The notes beneath the pieces are model-generated. The model was not told the DNA's origin, searched no databases, and saw nothing but the letters and a program-made list of their open reading frames with translations. Shown here in pieces: positions 1 to 5,272 of a stretch of DNA of 5,272 nt. Position 1 is the stretch's first letter, and each line of letters opens with the position of its first letter. Origin of the DNA: DATEAV01 sp964575425 (GTDB taxonomy: Bacteria; Chloroflexota; Anaerolineae; Anaerolineales; E44-bin32). The position numbers and the translations under genes were made by a program. Location: the NCBI GenBank assembly GCA_964575425.1, contig CAZNRD010000092.1, forward strand, positions 1 to 5,272. The letters are read 5' to 3'.

Positions 1-175
1 CGAGGGAGCCGGCTAGAGCAATGCGTCCAGTAGCGCTCTGGCTCGCGCCCTCGAGGTGTCGCTGCTCGATCCGAGCTCGGTGGACGGTGACGGAGAGCTG
101 CGTCTGGCGGCGTTCCGGGAGGTGAGGGACCGCCTCCGCCAGTTGATGCGGGAGTTCGCGGCCGGAGTGGAGTGA
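1..175 (+). pseudogene. C-terminal part of a low-molecular-weight phosphatase / ArsC-like protein, probably frameshifted
   Basis: Frame 2 is open from 17 to a TGA at 173-175. Its peptide resembles the C-terminal end of the low-molecular-weight tyrosine phosphatase / arsenate reductase fold: an Asp-Pro (LLDPSSVDG) in the usual place of the general-acid DP loop, then a charged helix (AAFREVRDRLRQLMREF). The same frame has a TAG at 14-16, and no start codon with a ribosome binding site is visible inside 17-175, so it does not look like a complete gene. Frame 1 reads RGSRLEQCVQ before a TAG at 31-33, which could be the preceding part of the same protein (the family often has a Cys there). That would need a +1 frame change around 20-35. 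The catalytic P-loop (CxxxxxR) would lie upstream of the window. Family assignment rests on pattern recall. A genuine pseudogene and a sequencing error are equally possible. Confidence 0.42.
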
Positions 176-176
176 G

Positions 177-182
177 GGAGGT
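177..182 (+). promoter_or_regulatory. Ribosome binding site supporting the TTG start at 191
   Basis: GGAGGT lies 8 bases before the TTG at 191-193, directly after the TGA of the preceding reading frame. There is no in-frame ATG or GTG at a suitable distance, so this site is the main reason for choosing TTG as the start of the small gene. Confidence 0.6.
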
Positions 183-190
183 GGCGACGA

Positions 191-349
191 TTGGCCAAAG
201 TCGTGGTGGTCCTCGATGACCAGGAGGTCGTTCGGCTTGAGGCGATTCTTCTGGATCGTGACAAGGATGCAGCCCTGGAGTACCTGCAGAGCGTTGTGAT
301 GCAGCAGTTGGAGCAGCAACGCAGGTCGCAATGCAGGCCGCCGTTCTAG
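191..349 (+). CDS. Small acidic hypothetical protein, 52 residues, TTG start
   Basis: I do not recognise the function. The protein starts MAKVVVVLDDQEVVRLEAIL (TTG read as Met). It has a short hydrophobic beta-strand-like segment (residues 4-8), then an acidic amphipathic stretch (9-31), then a Gln-rich helix (about 30-45) and a basic tail ending RPPF. The 'strand plus two helices' look could suit a small dimeric domain or an antitoxin-like protein, but no family motif proves this. It lies in the same frame as the phosphatase-like remnant, with only 15 bases between that stop and this start, so the two were probably translated from one mRNA. Evidence that it is real: a strong Shine-Dalgarno site at the right distance, a sensible hydrophobic/charged pattern, and few rare codons until the tail. 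It is short enough to be missed by gene callers. No toxin partner is visible downstream. Confidence 0.6.
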   Translation: MAKVVVVLDDQEVVRLEAILLDRDKDAALEYLQSVVMQQLEQQRRSQCRPPF

Positions 350-386
350 CAAGCCCGCGTCCTGTCGTTTTGGCAGTGCCCTGGCG

Positions 387-405
387 TTCTGCGAACCGCG
401 CAGGG
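387..405 (+). other. Weak candidate hairpin in the operon leader
   Basis: CTGCG (389-393) pairs with CGCAG (399-403) around a five-base loop AACCG. Two T-G wobble pairs could extend the stem outward to 387-405. Five Watson-Crick pairs in a G+C-rich region can arise by chance, so this has value only in combination with the stronger hairpin downstream. Confidence 0.25.
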
Positions 406-439
406 AGACGGTGAGGGTGGATAGAAGCAATCGCATGTG

Positions 440-462
440 CTGCCCGGTTGACCGCCGGGCAG
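440..462 (+). other. Strong hairpin / inverted repeat in the operon leader
   Basis: CTGCCCGG (440-447) and CCGGGCAG (455-462) are perfect reverse complements, separated by TTGACCG. In RNA this makes an 8-bp, almost all G-C stem with a 7-base loop. It ends 35 bases before the start codon of the binding-protein gene. No U-run follows, so it is not a standard rho-independent terminator. It could be a binding site for a dimeric regulator at the DNA level, or an mRNA structure affecting stability or translation. The sequence does not decide between these. Confidence 0.45.
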
Positions 463-484
463 ATTCAGGGACGAGAATCGATCG

Positions 485-492
485 AAGGAGGT
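485..492 (+). promoter_or_regulatory. Strong ribosome binding site fixing the binding-protein start
   Basis: AAGGAGGT is a near-perfect Shine-Dalgarno sequence 5 bases before the ATG at 498. Together with the signal peptide that begins exactly at this ATG, it overrules the longer in-frame start at 411. A GTG at 495 directly precedes the ATG but is too close to the site to be preferred. Confidence 0.85.
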
Positions 493-497
493 GCGTG

Positions 498-2108
498 ATG
501 CGTTGGAGGGTAGCACCGATCGCCCTGGCAGGCATGGTCGCCCTGCTCCTGCCAGGAATGCCGCAGTTCGTCGGCGCGCAGGCCGCTACCACGCTGGTCC
601 AGGGGCTGGGGGAGGAGCCCGACAACCTGGATCCCCAGCGGACGACCCGGTTCCACTCGCTGGTCGTCCTGAGCTACGTGGCCGAGCCGCTGTTCACGCT
701 GGACAAGAACTACAAGGTGGTTCCCCTGCTGGCGCAGTCGCACGAGTGGTCCGCGGACAAGAAGACCCTCAAGGTCACGCTCAAGCCCGAGCTCTTCTTC
801 CACAACGGCGCGCCAGTGACCTCGGCCGACGTCAAGGCGACCTTTGAGCGCTACATCACAGTCTCGCCGCTGTCCTCCTACATGAGGCCGCGCACCGGCG
901 GGATCGTCGGCATGGACACGCCCAATGCGCGCACCATCATCTTCCGCTTCGGGCAGCCCAAGCCGCTGGCGATGATATCCGACCTGTCCGACGCGCACAC
1001 CGGCATCCTCCCGGCGTCCTTCATAGCCAGCACGCCCTCGGCGGATATCGGCATCAGGGCCCTGATCGGCACAGGACCCTACGTCTTCAGGGAGTGGGTG
1101 CCGGGTGACCGCATCGTCATGGAGCGCTTCGACCGGTACCGGTGGGGGCCGGCGTTCTCATCCAACCGCGGCCCTGCCCATTTCCAGCGCCTCGTCTTCA
1201 GGGTGGTGCCCGAGGACGCCACGATGACGGCGGAGGTGGCCGCGGGCAACGTGGACCTGACGTTCGACGTGACCCCGGCCGGCCTGGCGCAACTGCGCGC
1301 CAACCCGAACGTGGTTGTCATGCAGGCGCCAACCTACAGCGTCCAGTACATGGTCCTCAACATGGAGCGCTGGTTCTTCCAGAGCACGAAGACGCGCCAG
1401 GCCATCGCGCACAGCATAGACAAGGAGGCCATCGCGCGGGCTGCATGGCTTGGGGTCGGCCGGCCCCTGGAGGGTCTCATCAACGAGGCGACCATCGGGT
1501 TCTGGCCGGGTGTCCGGAACTACGCCTACAAGTACGACGTAGAGCGGGCCAAGCAACTCTTCGCAGAGGCCGGCTGGAGGCCCGGGCCGGACGGCATCCT
1601 GCGCCGCGAGGGCGAGCGTTTCGAGGTCACGCTGGTCACGTTCTCGAACATCGATCAGTGGCGCCGCGCCGGGGTCATCGTGCAGAGCCAGCTCAGGCAG
1701 GTAGGTATTGACGTCAAGGTCGAGACGGCCGAGGTGGGAGCCGCCTACGATAGGGCCCGGGCAGGGACGTTCGATATCGGGATCTTCCGCAACACGTGGT
1801 GGCTGGGGCAGCCCTACCTGAACTTCCTGACCCACTCCACGAATATCCCGGTGAGCAACTTCTCGCGGTGGGCCAACCGTGAGCTCGACAAGCTGCTGGA
1901 GACAGCAGGGGCGGCCATTGACGATGACGAGCGAGACCAGGCGCTCAACCGCGTGCAGCGCATCATAGTCGAGTCCGCGGTCTGGGTTCCGCTGGTCTCC
2001 AACACGAGCCTGCTGGCCGCGAAGAAATCGGTGGGCGGACTGGAGGAGCTGGCGTCGCATCCCTGGTGGCCTCCTCACCTGAGGGCGCTCGCGCTGACGA
2101 GGAAGTAG
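498..2108 (+). CDS. ABC transporter substrate-binding protein, peptide/nickel family (SBP_bac_5)
   Basis: This is the extracytoplasmic solute receptor of a Dpp/Opp-type importer, 536 residues, a usual length for the family. Residues 1-29 form a Sec signal peptide: basic MRWR, a hydrophobic core (about 6-20) and an AQA cleavage motif at 27-29. There is no lipobox Cys, so the mature protein should be soluble in the periplasm rather than a lipoprotein. Family landmarks are EEPDNLDPQ (39-47) near the mature N-terminus, FHNGAPVTSADVKATFERY (101-119), GTGPYVFREW (191-200) and the hinge-region helix TRQAIAHSIDKEAIARA (299-315). YDVERAKQLFAEAGW (346-360) is also typical. The C-terminal lobe closes with WVPLVSN (496-502). 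The start is set by the ribosome binding site at 485-492. It is the first gene of the operon, 16 bases before the first permease. The ligand cannot be read from sequence: members bind peptides, sugars, nickel, opines or glutathione. The adjacent deacylase favours a peptide or N-acyl compound (inference). Confidence 0.95.
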   Translation: MRWRVAPIALAGMVALLLPGMPQFVGAQAATTLVQGLGEEPDNLDPQRTTRFHSLVVLSYVAEPLFTLDKNYKVVPLLAQSHEWSADKKTLKVTLKPELFFHNGAPVTSADVKATFERYITVSPLSSYMRPRTGGIVGMDTPNARTIIFRFGQPKPLAMISDLSDAHTGILPASFIASTPSADIGIRALIGTGPYVFREWVPGDRIVMERFDRYRWGPAFSSNRGPAHFQRLVFRVVPEDATMTAEVAAGNVDLTFDVTPAGLAQLRANPNVVVMQAPTYSVQYMVLNMERWFFQSTKTRQAIAHSIDKEAIARAAWLGVGRPLEGLINEATIGFWPGVRNYAYKYDVERAKQLFAEAGWRPGPDGILRREGERFEVTLVTFSNIDQWRRAGVIVQSQLRQVGIDVKVETAEVGAAYDRARAGTFDIGIFRNTWWLGQPYLNFLTHSTNIPVSNFSRWANRELDKLLETAGAAIDDDERDQALNRVQRIIVESAVWVPLVSNTSLLAAKKSVGGLEELASHPWWPPHLRALALTRK

Positions 2109-2124
2109 CCCTGGCAGGACCGGC

Positions 2125-3063
2125 ATGACCCGGTACGTCTTTCACCGGCTGCTGGCGCTGATTCCGGTTGCGATCGGGGTCACCCTTGTCGTGTTCAGCT
2201 TGCTGCACCTGACGGGTGACCCCGTCCGACTTCTCTTCGGGCTCAACGTGCCCGAGGACATCGTGCAGCAGCGGCGCGAAGAACTGGGGCTCGACCGCCC
2301 GGTGGCGGTTCAATACGTGCGGTGGCTGGAGCGGGCCGTGCGCGGCGATCTGGGCAGGTCCATCACCACCGGTGACCGCGTCACCGCGATGATCCGCCCA
2401 CGCGTCGCGGCCACGCTTGAACTGACGGTCCTCGCCCTGCTCGTGACCCTGGCCGTGAGCCTGCCCGCCGGCGTGCTCTCGGCGATCCGCAGGAACACCG
2501 CCGTGGACAACCTGTCGCGGGTGGCGGCCCTGTTCTGGATGTCCATGCCCACCTTCTGGCTGGGTCTGCTGTTCATGATGATCTTCGGGGTCTGGCTGGG
2601 CCTGCTGCCGATCTCGGGGCGGGCCGGCGGCCTCTGGACGCTGGAAGGCCTGCGCAGCCACGTGCTTCCAGTTCTCACGTTGGGCCTTCCGCCGGCGGCC
2701 CTGTTCACGCGCCTCACGCGTTCCAGCATGCTGGAGGTCATCGGCGAGGAGTACGTCCGGACGGCGCGCAGCAAGGGGCTGGCCGAGCGAGCGGTCGTGA
2801 TCCGCCACGCCCTGCGCAACGCGCTGATTCCCATACTCACCCTGATCGGGCTGCGGCTCCCGTGGCTGTTCGGCGGCGCTGTGATAACCGAGACCGTCTT
2901 TGCCTGGCCAGGCATGGGGCGGCTGCTCGTGGACGCCGTCCTGAAGCGCGACTATCCGATCGTGCAGGGCATAGTCGTAACGATGGCCATGCTGGTCGTT
3001 GCCAGCAGCCTCGTGGTGGACCTGCTCTACGCAGCGGCCGACCCGCGCATTCGCTACGAGTGA
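2125..3063 (+). CDS. dppB: Peptide/nickel-type ABC transporter permease, DppB type
   Basis: This is one of two inner-membrane subunits forming the transport channel; 312 residues, complete. It has the DppB hallmarks in order: an N-terminal membrane helix (about 9-28) after the basic start MTRYVFHRLL, then a large extracytoplasmic segment with EELGLDRPVAVQYVRWL (52-68) and RGDLGRSI (73-80). The transmembrane core follows at roughly 99-120, 134-160, 181-197, 236-256 and 280-304. The EAA coupling loop EYVRTARSKGL (209-219) plus HALRNALIPIL (228-238) is where the ATPase docks. After it come ITETVFAWPGMGRLL (254-268) and the end ADPRIRYE. The ribosome binding site is modest (AGGA at 2116-2119, 5 bases from the ATG), consistent with translation following on from the preceding gene. 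The symbol marks the family position in a Dpp-like system; it does not show that dipeptides are the substrate. Nothing is truncated or missing. Confidence 0.95.
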   Translation: MTRYVFHRLLALIPVAIGVTLVVFSLLHLTGDPVRLLFGLNVPEDIVQQRREELGLDRPVAVQYVRWLERAVRGDLGRSITTGDRVTAMIRPRVAATLELTVLALLVTLAVSLPAGVLSAIRRNTAVDNLSRVAALFWMSMPTFWLGLLFMMIFGVWLGLLPISGRAGGLWTLEGLRSHVLPVLTLGLPPAALFTRLTRSSMLEVIGEEYVRTARSKGLAERAVVIRHALRNALIPILTLIGLRLPWLFGGAVITETVFAWPGMGRLLVDAVLKRDYPIVQGIVVTMAMLVVASSLVVDLLYAAADPRIRYE

Positions 3064-3064
3064 G

Positions 3065-3937
3065 ATGCCGACCGCTCCCCGTTCCCGCGTTTTCTCACCG
3101 GCCGCCCTGACGCTGCGGCGGCTTGGGCGTCACCGCCTCATGCTCGTGGGCGCGGTGATGGTGCTGGCCGTAGCCGGCTGCGCCCTGCTGGCTGACTACC
3201 TGGCGCCCTACGACCCGATCGCGCTCGATATCGAGGCCATGCTCATGCCGCCCGGCGCAAAGCACGTGTTCGGGACCGATGAGCTGGGGCGCGACATCCT
3301 AAGCCGCGTGATCTACGGAACACGCTTCGCCCTGTTGATCGGGGTGGCGGTCGTGCTCATCGAGGCGATCATCGGCATCGCGCTCGGCGCCTGCGCCGCC
3401 TACTTCGGCCGCTGGCTAGACGCGCTGTTGATGCGCCTGGTGGACGTCATGCTCGCCATCCCGACGCTGGTGCTGGCGCTGGCGATTGCCGGCGTACTGG
3501 GCGGCGGCCTGGGCAACATGATCCTGGCCATCGGCATCACAGGATGGAGGGAGTTCGCCCGCTTGATCAGGGGGCAGGTCCTGGTGATCCGCACCTCCAC
3601 GTACGTGGAGGCGGCCAAGGCACTGGGGGCCGGAGACGCCCGCATCCTGGGCCGGCACATCCTGCCCAACGCGCTGGGCACGGTGGTAGTGTACACTACG
3701 CTGGAGATGCCCGCCGCGCTGCTGTGGGCCGCCTCGCTGAGCTTCCTGGGGCTGGGTGCGCAGCCGCCGATGCCCGAGTGGGGCGCGATGGTGGCCGAAG
3801 GCCGAGGATTCGTGGGGCAGGCCTGGTGGGTGTCCACGTTCCCGGGGCTTGCCATCATGATAACGGTGCTGGGGTTCAACTTCCTGGGCGACGGGCTGCG
3901 CGATCTCCTCGACCCGCGTACCGCGAGGGGCCTGTAG
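3065..3937 (+). CDS. dppC: Peptide/nickel-type ABC transporter permease, DppC type
   Basis: This is the second channel subunit, expected to pair with the DppB-type protein; 290 residues. Landmarks: a first membrane helix (about 24-45) ending DYLAPYDP, then HVFGTDELGRDILSRVIYGTR (67-87), the signature of DppC proteins. Further helices lie at about 88-113, 119-145, 151-160, 205-229 and 258-275. The EAA coupling loop is YVEAAKALGAGDARILGRHI (180-199), followed by LPN (200-202). Later motifs are LSFLGLGAQPPMPEWG (225-240) and FNFLGDGLRDLLDPR (271-285). The ATG lies one base after the TGA of the upstream permease, and I see no real Shine-Dalgarno site, so translation is probably coupled by terminating ribosomes. 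The frame stays open upstream to 2999, but that extension would overlap the DppB-type gene and lacks support. As with its partner, the symbol gives family, not substrate. Confidence 0.94.
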   Translation: MPTAPRSRVFSPAALTLRRLGRHRLMLVGAVMVLAVAGCALLADYLAPYDPIALDIEAMLMPPGAKHVFGTDELGRDILSRVIYGTRFALLIGVAVVLIEAIIGIALGACAAYFGRWLDALLMRLVDVMLAIPTLVLALAIAGVLGGGLGNMILAIGITGWREFARLIRGQVLVIRTSTYVEAAKALGAGDARILGRHILPNALGTVVVYTTLEMPAALLWAASLSFLGLGAQPPMPEWGAMVAEGRGFVGQAWWVSTFPGLAIMITVLGFNFLGDGLRDLLDPRTARGL

Positions 3938-3960
3938 GTCGGGGAAGCCTGGGAGGCCGC

Positions 3961-5220
3961 ATGCGAGCGACGGTAGGTGATCTCGTGGATCAGGTGGCGC
4001 GCCGCGGCGACGACATCGTCGAGATGGCGCGGCGTCTGATCAGCATCCCGACCGAGAACCCGCCCGGAGACGTCACTTCTGCCGCGGTCTTCGTGGCCGA
4101 GGCACTCAAGGGATGTGGGATCCCGGTGGACTGGCACGAGCCCTCGCCCGGGCGCGTCAACCTGGTCGCCGCCCTGGGCCCAGAGGGCGGCCGCAGGCTC
4201 GTGCTCAACGGGCATCTCGATGTCGTGCCCGCCGGCGATCCTGCGCGCTGGGCGCGGCCGCCTTTTGGCGCAGAATGCGCGGATGGATGGCTCTGGGGCC
4301 GGGGAGCCGCGGACATGAAGGGCGGGGTGGCGGCCCTGCTCGGCGCAATCATGGTGCTGCGCGGCGCCGACCTGCCCGGGAGGATCGTGCTCACCCTCGT
4401 GTCCGACGAGGAGACCGGAGGGCGGTGGGGGAGCCGCTGGCTGCTGGAGAATGCCGGCGTGTCCGGCGACGGCTGCCTGATCGCCGAGCCTTCGACGCCA
4501 GGGGTGAGCACGATCGGCCAGCGGGGCGCGCTGTGGCTGCGGCTTCGCGCCTGGGGCGAGCCGGCGCACGGGAGCCTCTGCCCCTATGTCGGAAGAAACG
4601 CCATAGTCGAGATGACGGGTGCCCTGTCCGCGATCCAGCGCCTGGCCGGGCGTCCAGGGAAGTTCCCCGAAGAACTGCGGGGGATCCTTGCGCGGAGCAA
4701 GGCGTGGATGGCCACGCTGGCCGGCGAGGATGCGACCGATGCTCTCGATCACGTGACCGTCAACGTGGGCGTCATGCGCGGCGGGACCAAGGTCAATGTC
4801 GTGCCGGAAGAGGCCATCGCGGAGATAGACATCCGCGTGCCGATCGGCTGCTCCACTGCTGGACTGCGCCAGGAGATCGAGGCGGCACTGGAAGGGACCG
4901 CGGTGAGCATTGAGGCGCTCGACTTCTCCGAGCCCAACTACACGATGCCCGATGCGCGCATCGCCAGGGCCCTGGCCGCGGGCGCAGCCACGGTGCTGGG
5001 CTCGCCGCCCGAGTTCCTGCTGCAGTGGGCCACGAGCGATGCCCGGCACTTCAGGGCCGCCGGGATCCCGGTGGTGCAGTACGGCCCGGCCGGCCCGGGC
5101 ATACACGGGTTCGACGAAGGCGTTCCGGTCGAGCAACTGGTGCGCTGCGCGCAGGTCTATGTCGCGACGGCCTTCGCCTTCCTGGACCCTGATGACACGT
5201 GTTGGCTTGCGCAGAAGTGA
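3961..5220 (+). CDS. M20 family zinc peptidase/deacylase, ArgE/DapE type
   Basis: This is a cytoplasmic di-zinc amidohydrolase that cleaves a peptide bond or removes an N-acyl group; 419 residues, a usual length, with no signal peptide. The active-site set looks complete: H85 and D87 in NGHLDVVP, bridging D118 in GRGAADMKGG, general base E150 and metal ligand E151 in SDEETGG, acidic ligand E176 in IAEPS, and final ligand H382 in GIHGFDEG. The lid/dimerisation domain covers about 185-295 and includes H203 in PAHGS, the position that in DapE enzymes reaches the partner's active site. NVGVMRGGTKVNVVPEEA (268-285) and TSDARHF (358-364) are typical of the family. GGGAGG at 3951-3956 precedes the ATG by 4 bases. 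The frame is open further upstream inside the permease gene, but that part is a shadow reading. The gene follows the permease by 23 bases, suggesting it processes the imported compound. Substrates of this family (acetylornithine, succinyl-diaminopimelate, dipeptides, N-acyl amino acids) cannot be told apart here. Confidence 0.93.
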   Translation: MRATVGDLVDQVARRGDDIVEMARRLISIPTENPPGDVTSAAVFVAEALKGCGIPVDWHEPSPGRVNLVAALGPEGGRRLVLNGHLDVVPAGDPARWARPPFGAECADGWLWGRGAADMKGGVAALLGAIMVLRGADLPGRIVLTLVSDEETGGRWGSRWLLENAGVSGDGCLIAEPSTPGVSTIGQRGALWLRLRAWGEPAHGSLCPYVGRNAIVEMTGALSAIQRLAGRPGKFPEELRGILARSKAWMATLAGEDATDALDHVTVNVGVMRGGTKVNVVPEEAIAEIDIRVPIGCSTAGLRQEIEAALEGTAVSIEALDFSEPNYTMPDARIARALAAGAATVLGSPPEFLLQWATSDARHFRAAGIPVVQYGPAGPGIHGFDEGVPVEQLVRCAQVYVATAFAFLDPDDTCWLAQK

Positions 5221-5224
5221 CCGC

Positions 5225-5231
5225 GAGGAGG
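5225..5231 (+). promoter_or_regulatory. Ribosome binding site for the gene at the right edge
   Basis: GAGGAGG begins 4 bases after the stop of the M20 gene and ends 10 bases before the ATG at 5242. A second AGG at 5233-5235 is 6 bases from it. The arrangement supports a fifth co-transcribed gene. Confidence 0.55.
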
Positions 5232-5241
5232 CAGGCACATC

Positions 5242-5272
5242 ATGACATCAAATGCGCGCCATATCGACGCGT
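5242..5272 (+). CDS. Start of a fifth operon gene, cut by the window edge
   Basis: An ATG at 5242 opens a frame reading MTSNARHIDA before the window ends. The Shine-Dalgarno region at 5225-5235 and the 21-base gap after the M20 stop make it very likely a real gene of the same operon. Ten residues are too few to assign a family. By context it could be a transporter ATPase, a second hydrolase or another catabolic enzyme. The polar start is not a signal peptide. Confidence 0.6.
   Translation, partial: MTSNARHIDA

Larger units (their letters stand above)
350..497 (+). promoter_or_regulatory. Intergenic leader of the transporter operon, no gene seen
   Basis: These 148 bases separate the small gene from the transporter operon and should carry its promoter. 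I see no convincing sigma-70 -35/-10 pair and no T-run that would mark an intrinsic terminator for the upstream gene. Structures present are a short palindrome GGCAGTGCC (372-380), a weak hairpin (387-405), a strong hairpin (440-462), and an 8-base palindrome TCGATCGA (478-485) that touches the ribosome binding site. The open frame that extends the binding-protein gene back to a GTG at 411 encodes an Arg/Cys-rich sequence unlike a secretory N-terminus, so I treat this stretch as non-coding. Confidence 0.5.

Noticed and set aside
13..264. Minus-strand open frame (83 codons) across the left edge
   Set aside because: Its translation is a low-complexity Ser/Arg/Thr-rich sequence. The + strand has a better-supported small gene with a ribosome binding site in the same area.
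371..386. Sigma-54-like promoter (TGGCA...GC with correct GG-N10-GC spacing)
   Set aside because: Only the -24 half is good; the -12 half reads TGGC instead of TTGC. In G+C-rich DNA such a match is likely by chance, and no enhancer-type site is visible.
448..478. TTGACC with a downstream GAGAAT as a sigma-70 promoter
   Set aside because: The spacing is 19 bases, the -10 match is poor, and transcription would begin within or next to the ribosome binding site.
411..497. Longer start (GTG at 411) for the binding-protein gene
   Set aside because: It would add 29 Arg/Cys-rich residues before the signal peptide, which would bury the secretion signal. The ATG at 498 has a near-perfect Shine-Dalgarno site.
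1158..2126. Minus-strand open frame (322 codons) opposite the binding-protein gene
   Set aside because: It is a shadow of the coding strand's codon bias, with no domain, no ribosome binding site noted, and complete overlap with a clear gene.
2862..3110. Short + strand open frame (82 codons) overlapping the junction of the two permease genes
   Set aside because: It lies out of frame within conserved permease coding sequence and gives an Arg-rich translation with no motif.
3544..3960. Upstream extension of the M20 gene inside the permease gene
   Set aside because: It overlaps almost 400 bases of a conserved permease in another frame, and the extension has no family similarity. The ATG at 3961 has its own ribosome binding site and fits the M20 N-terminus.
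3400..5238. Long open frame on the minus strand (612 codons) opposite the DppC-type permease and M20 genes
   Set aside because: It is antisense to two well-supported genes with intact family motifs. Long antisense open frames are expected in G+C-rich coding DNA. Its translation is rich in Arg, Ala, Pro, Gly and His without recognisable domains.

Overview
The window is high-G+C bacterial DNA; I judged composition by eye and did not compute it. All credible genes lie on the + strand. Their third codon positions are mostly G or C, Shine-Dalgarno sites are purine-rich, and one small gene appears to start with TTG. Arg AGG and Ile ATA codons occur now and then. The substrate-binding protein has a plain Sec-type signal peptide without a lipobox cysteine, which mildly favours a cell with an outer membrane. 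I cannot name the phylum from this evidence.

Layout. Positions 1-349 hold the end of an unrelated upstream unit. First comes the C-terminal part of what looks like a low-molecular-weight phosphatase / ArsC-type arsenate reductase, apparently frameshifted near the window edge. It is followed by a 52-residue acidic small protein of unknown function with a good ribosome binding site. Positions 350-497 hold no gene. This stretch is the leader of the next operon and contains two candidate hairpins, one with a perfect 8-bp stem.

Positions 498-5220 form a tight four-gene cluster: a periplasmic substrate-binding protein of the peptide/nickel ABC transporter family (SBP_bac_5), a DppB-type permease, a DppC-type permease, and an M20 zinc peptidase/deacylase of the ArgE/DapE type. 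Intergenic gaps are 16, 1 and 23 bases, so the genes are almost certainly co-transcribed. A fifth gene with its own ribosome binding site starts at 5242 and runs off the window.

How they work together (inference): the binding protein captures a peptide or N-acylated/amidated small molecule outside the inner membrane, the two permeases form the channel, and the cytoplasmic M20 enzyme cleaves an amide bond in the imported compound. The two ATPase subunits needed to energise import (DppD/DppF type) are not in the window. They may be encoded downstream, or shared from elsewhere in the genome.

I see no mobile element, CRISPR array, tRNA, rRNA or clear rho-independent terminator. The main block is an ordinary nutrient-uptake operon. 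The less ordinary points are the broken phosphatase-like gene, the small TTG-start protein and the structured leader.
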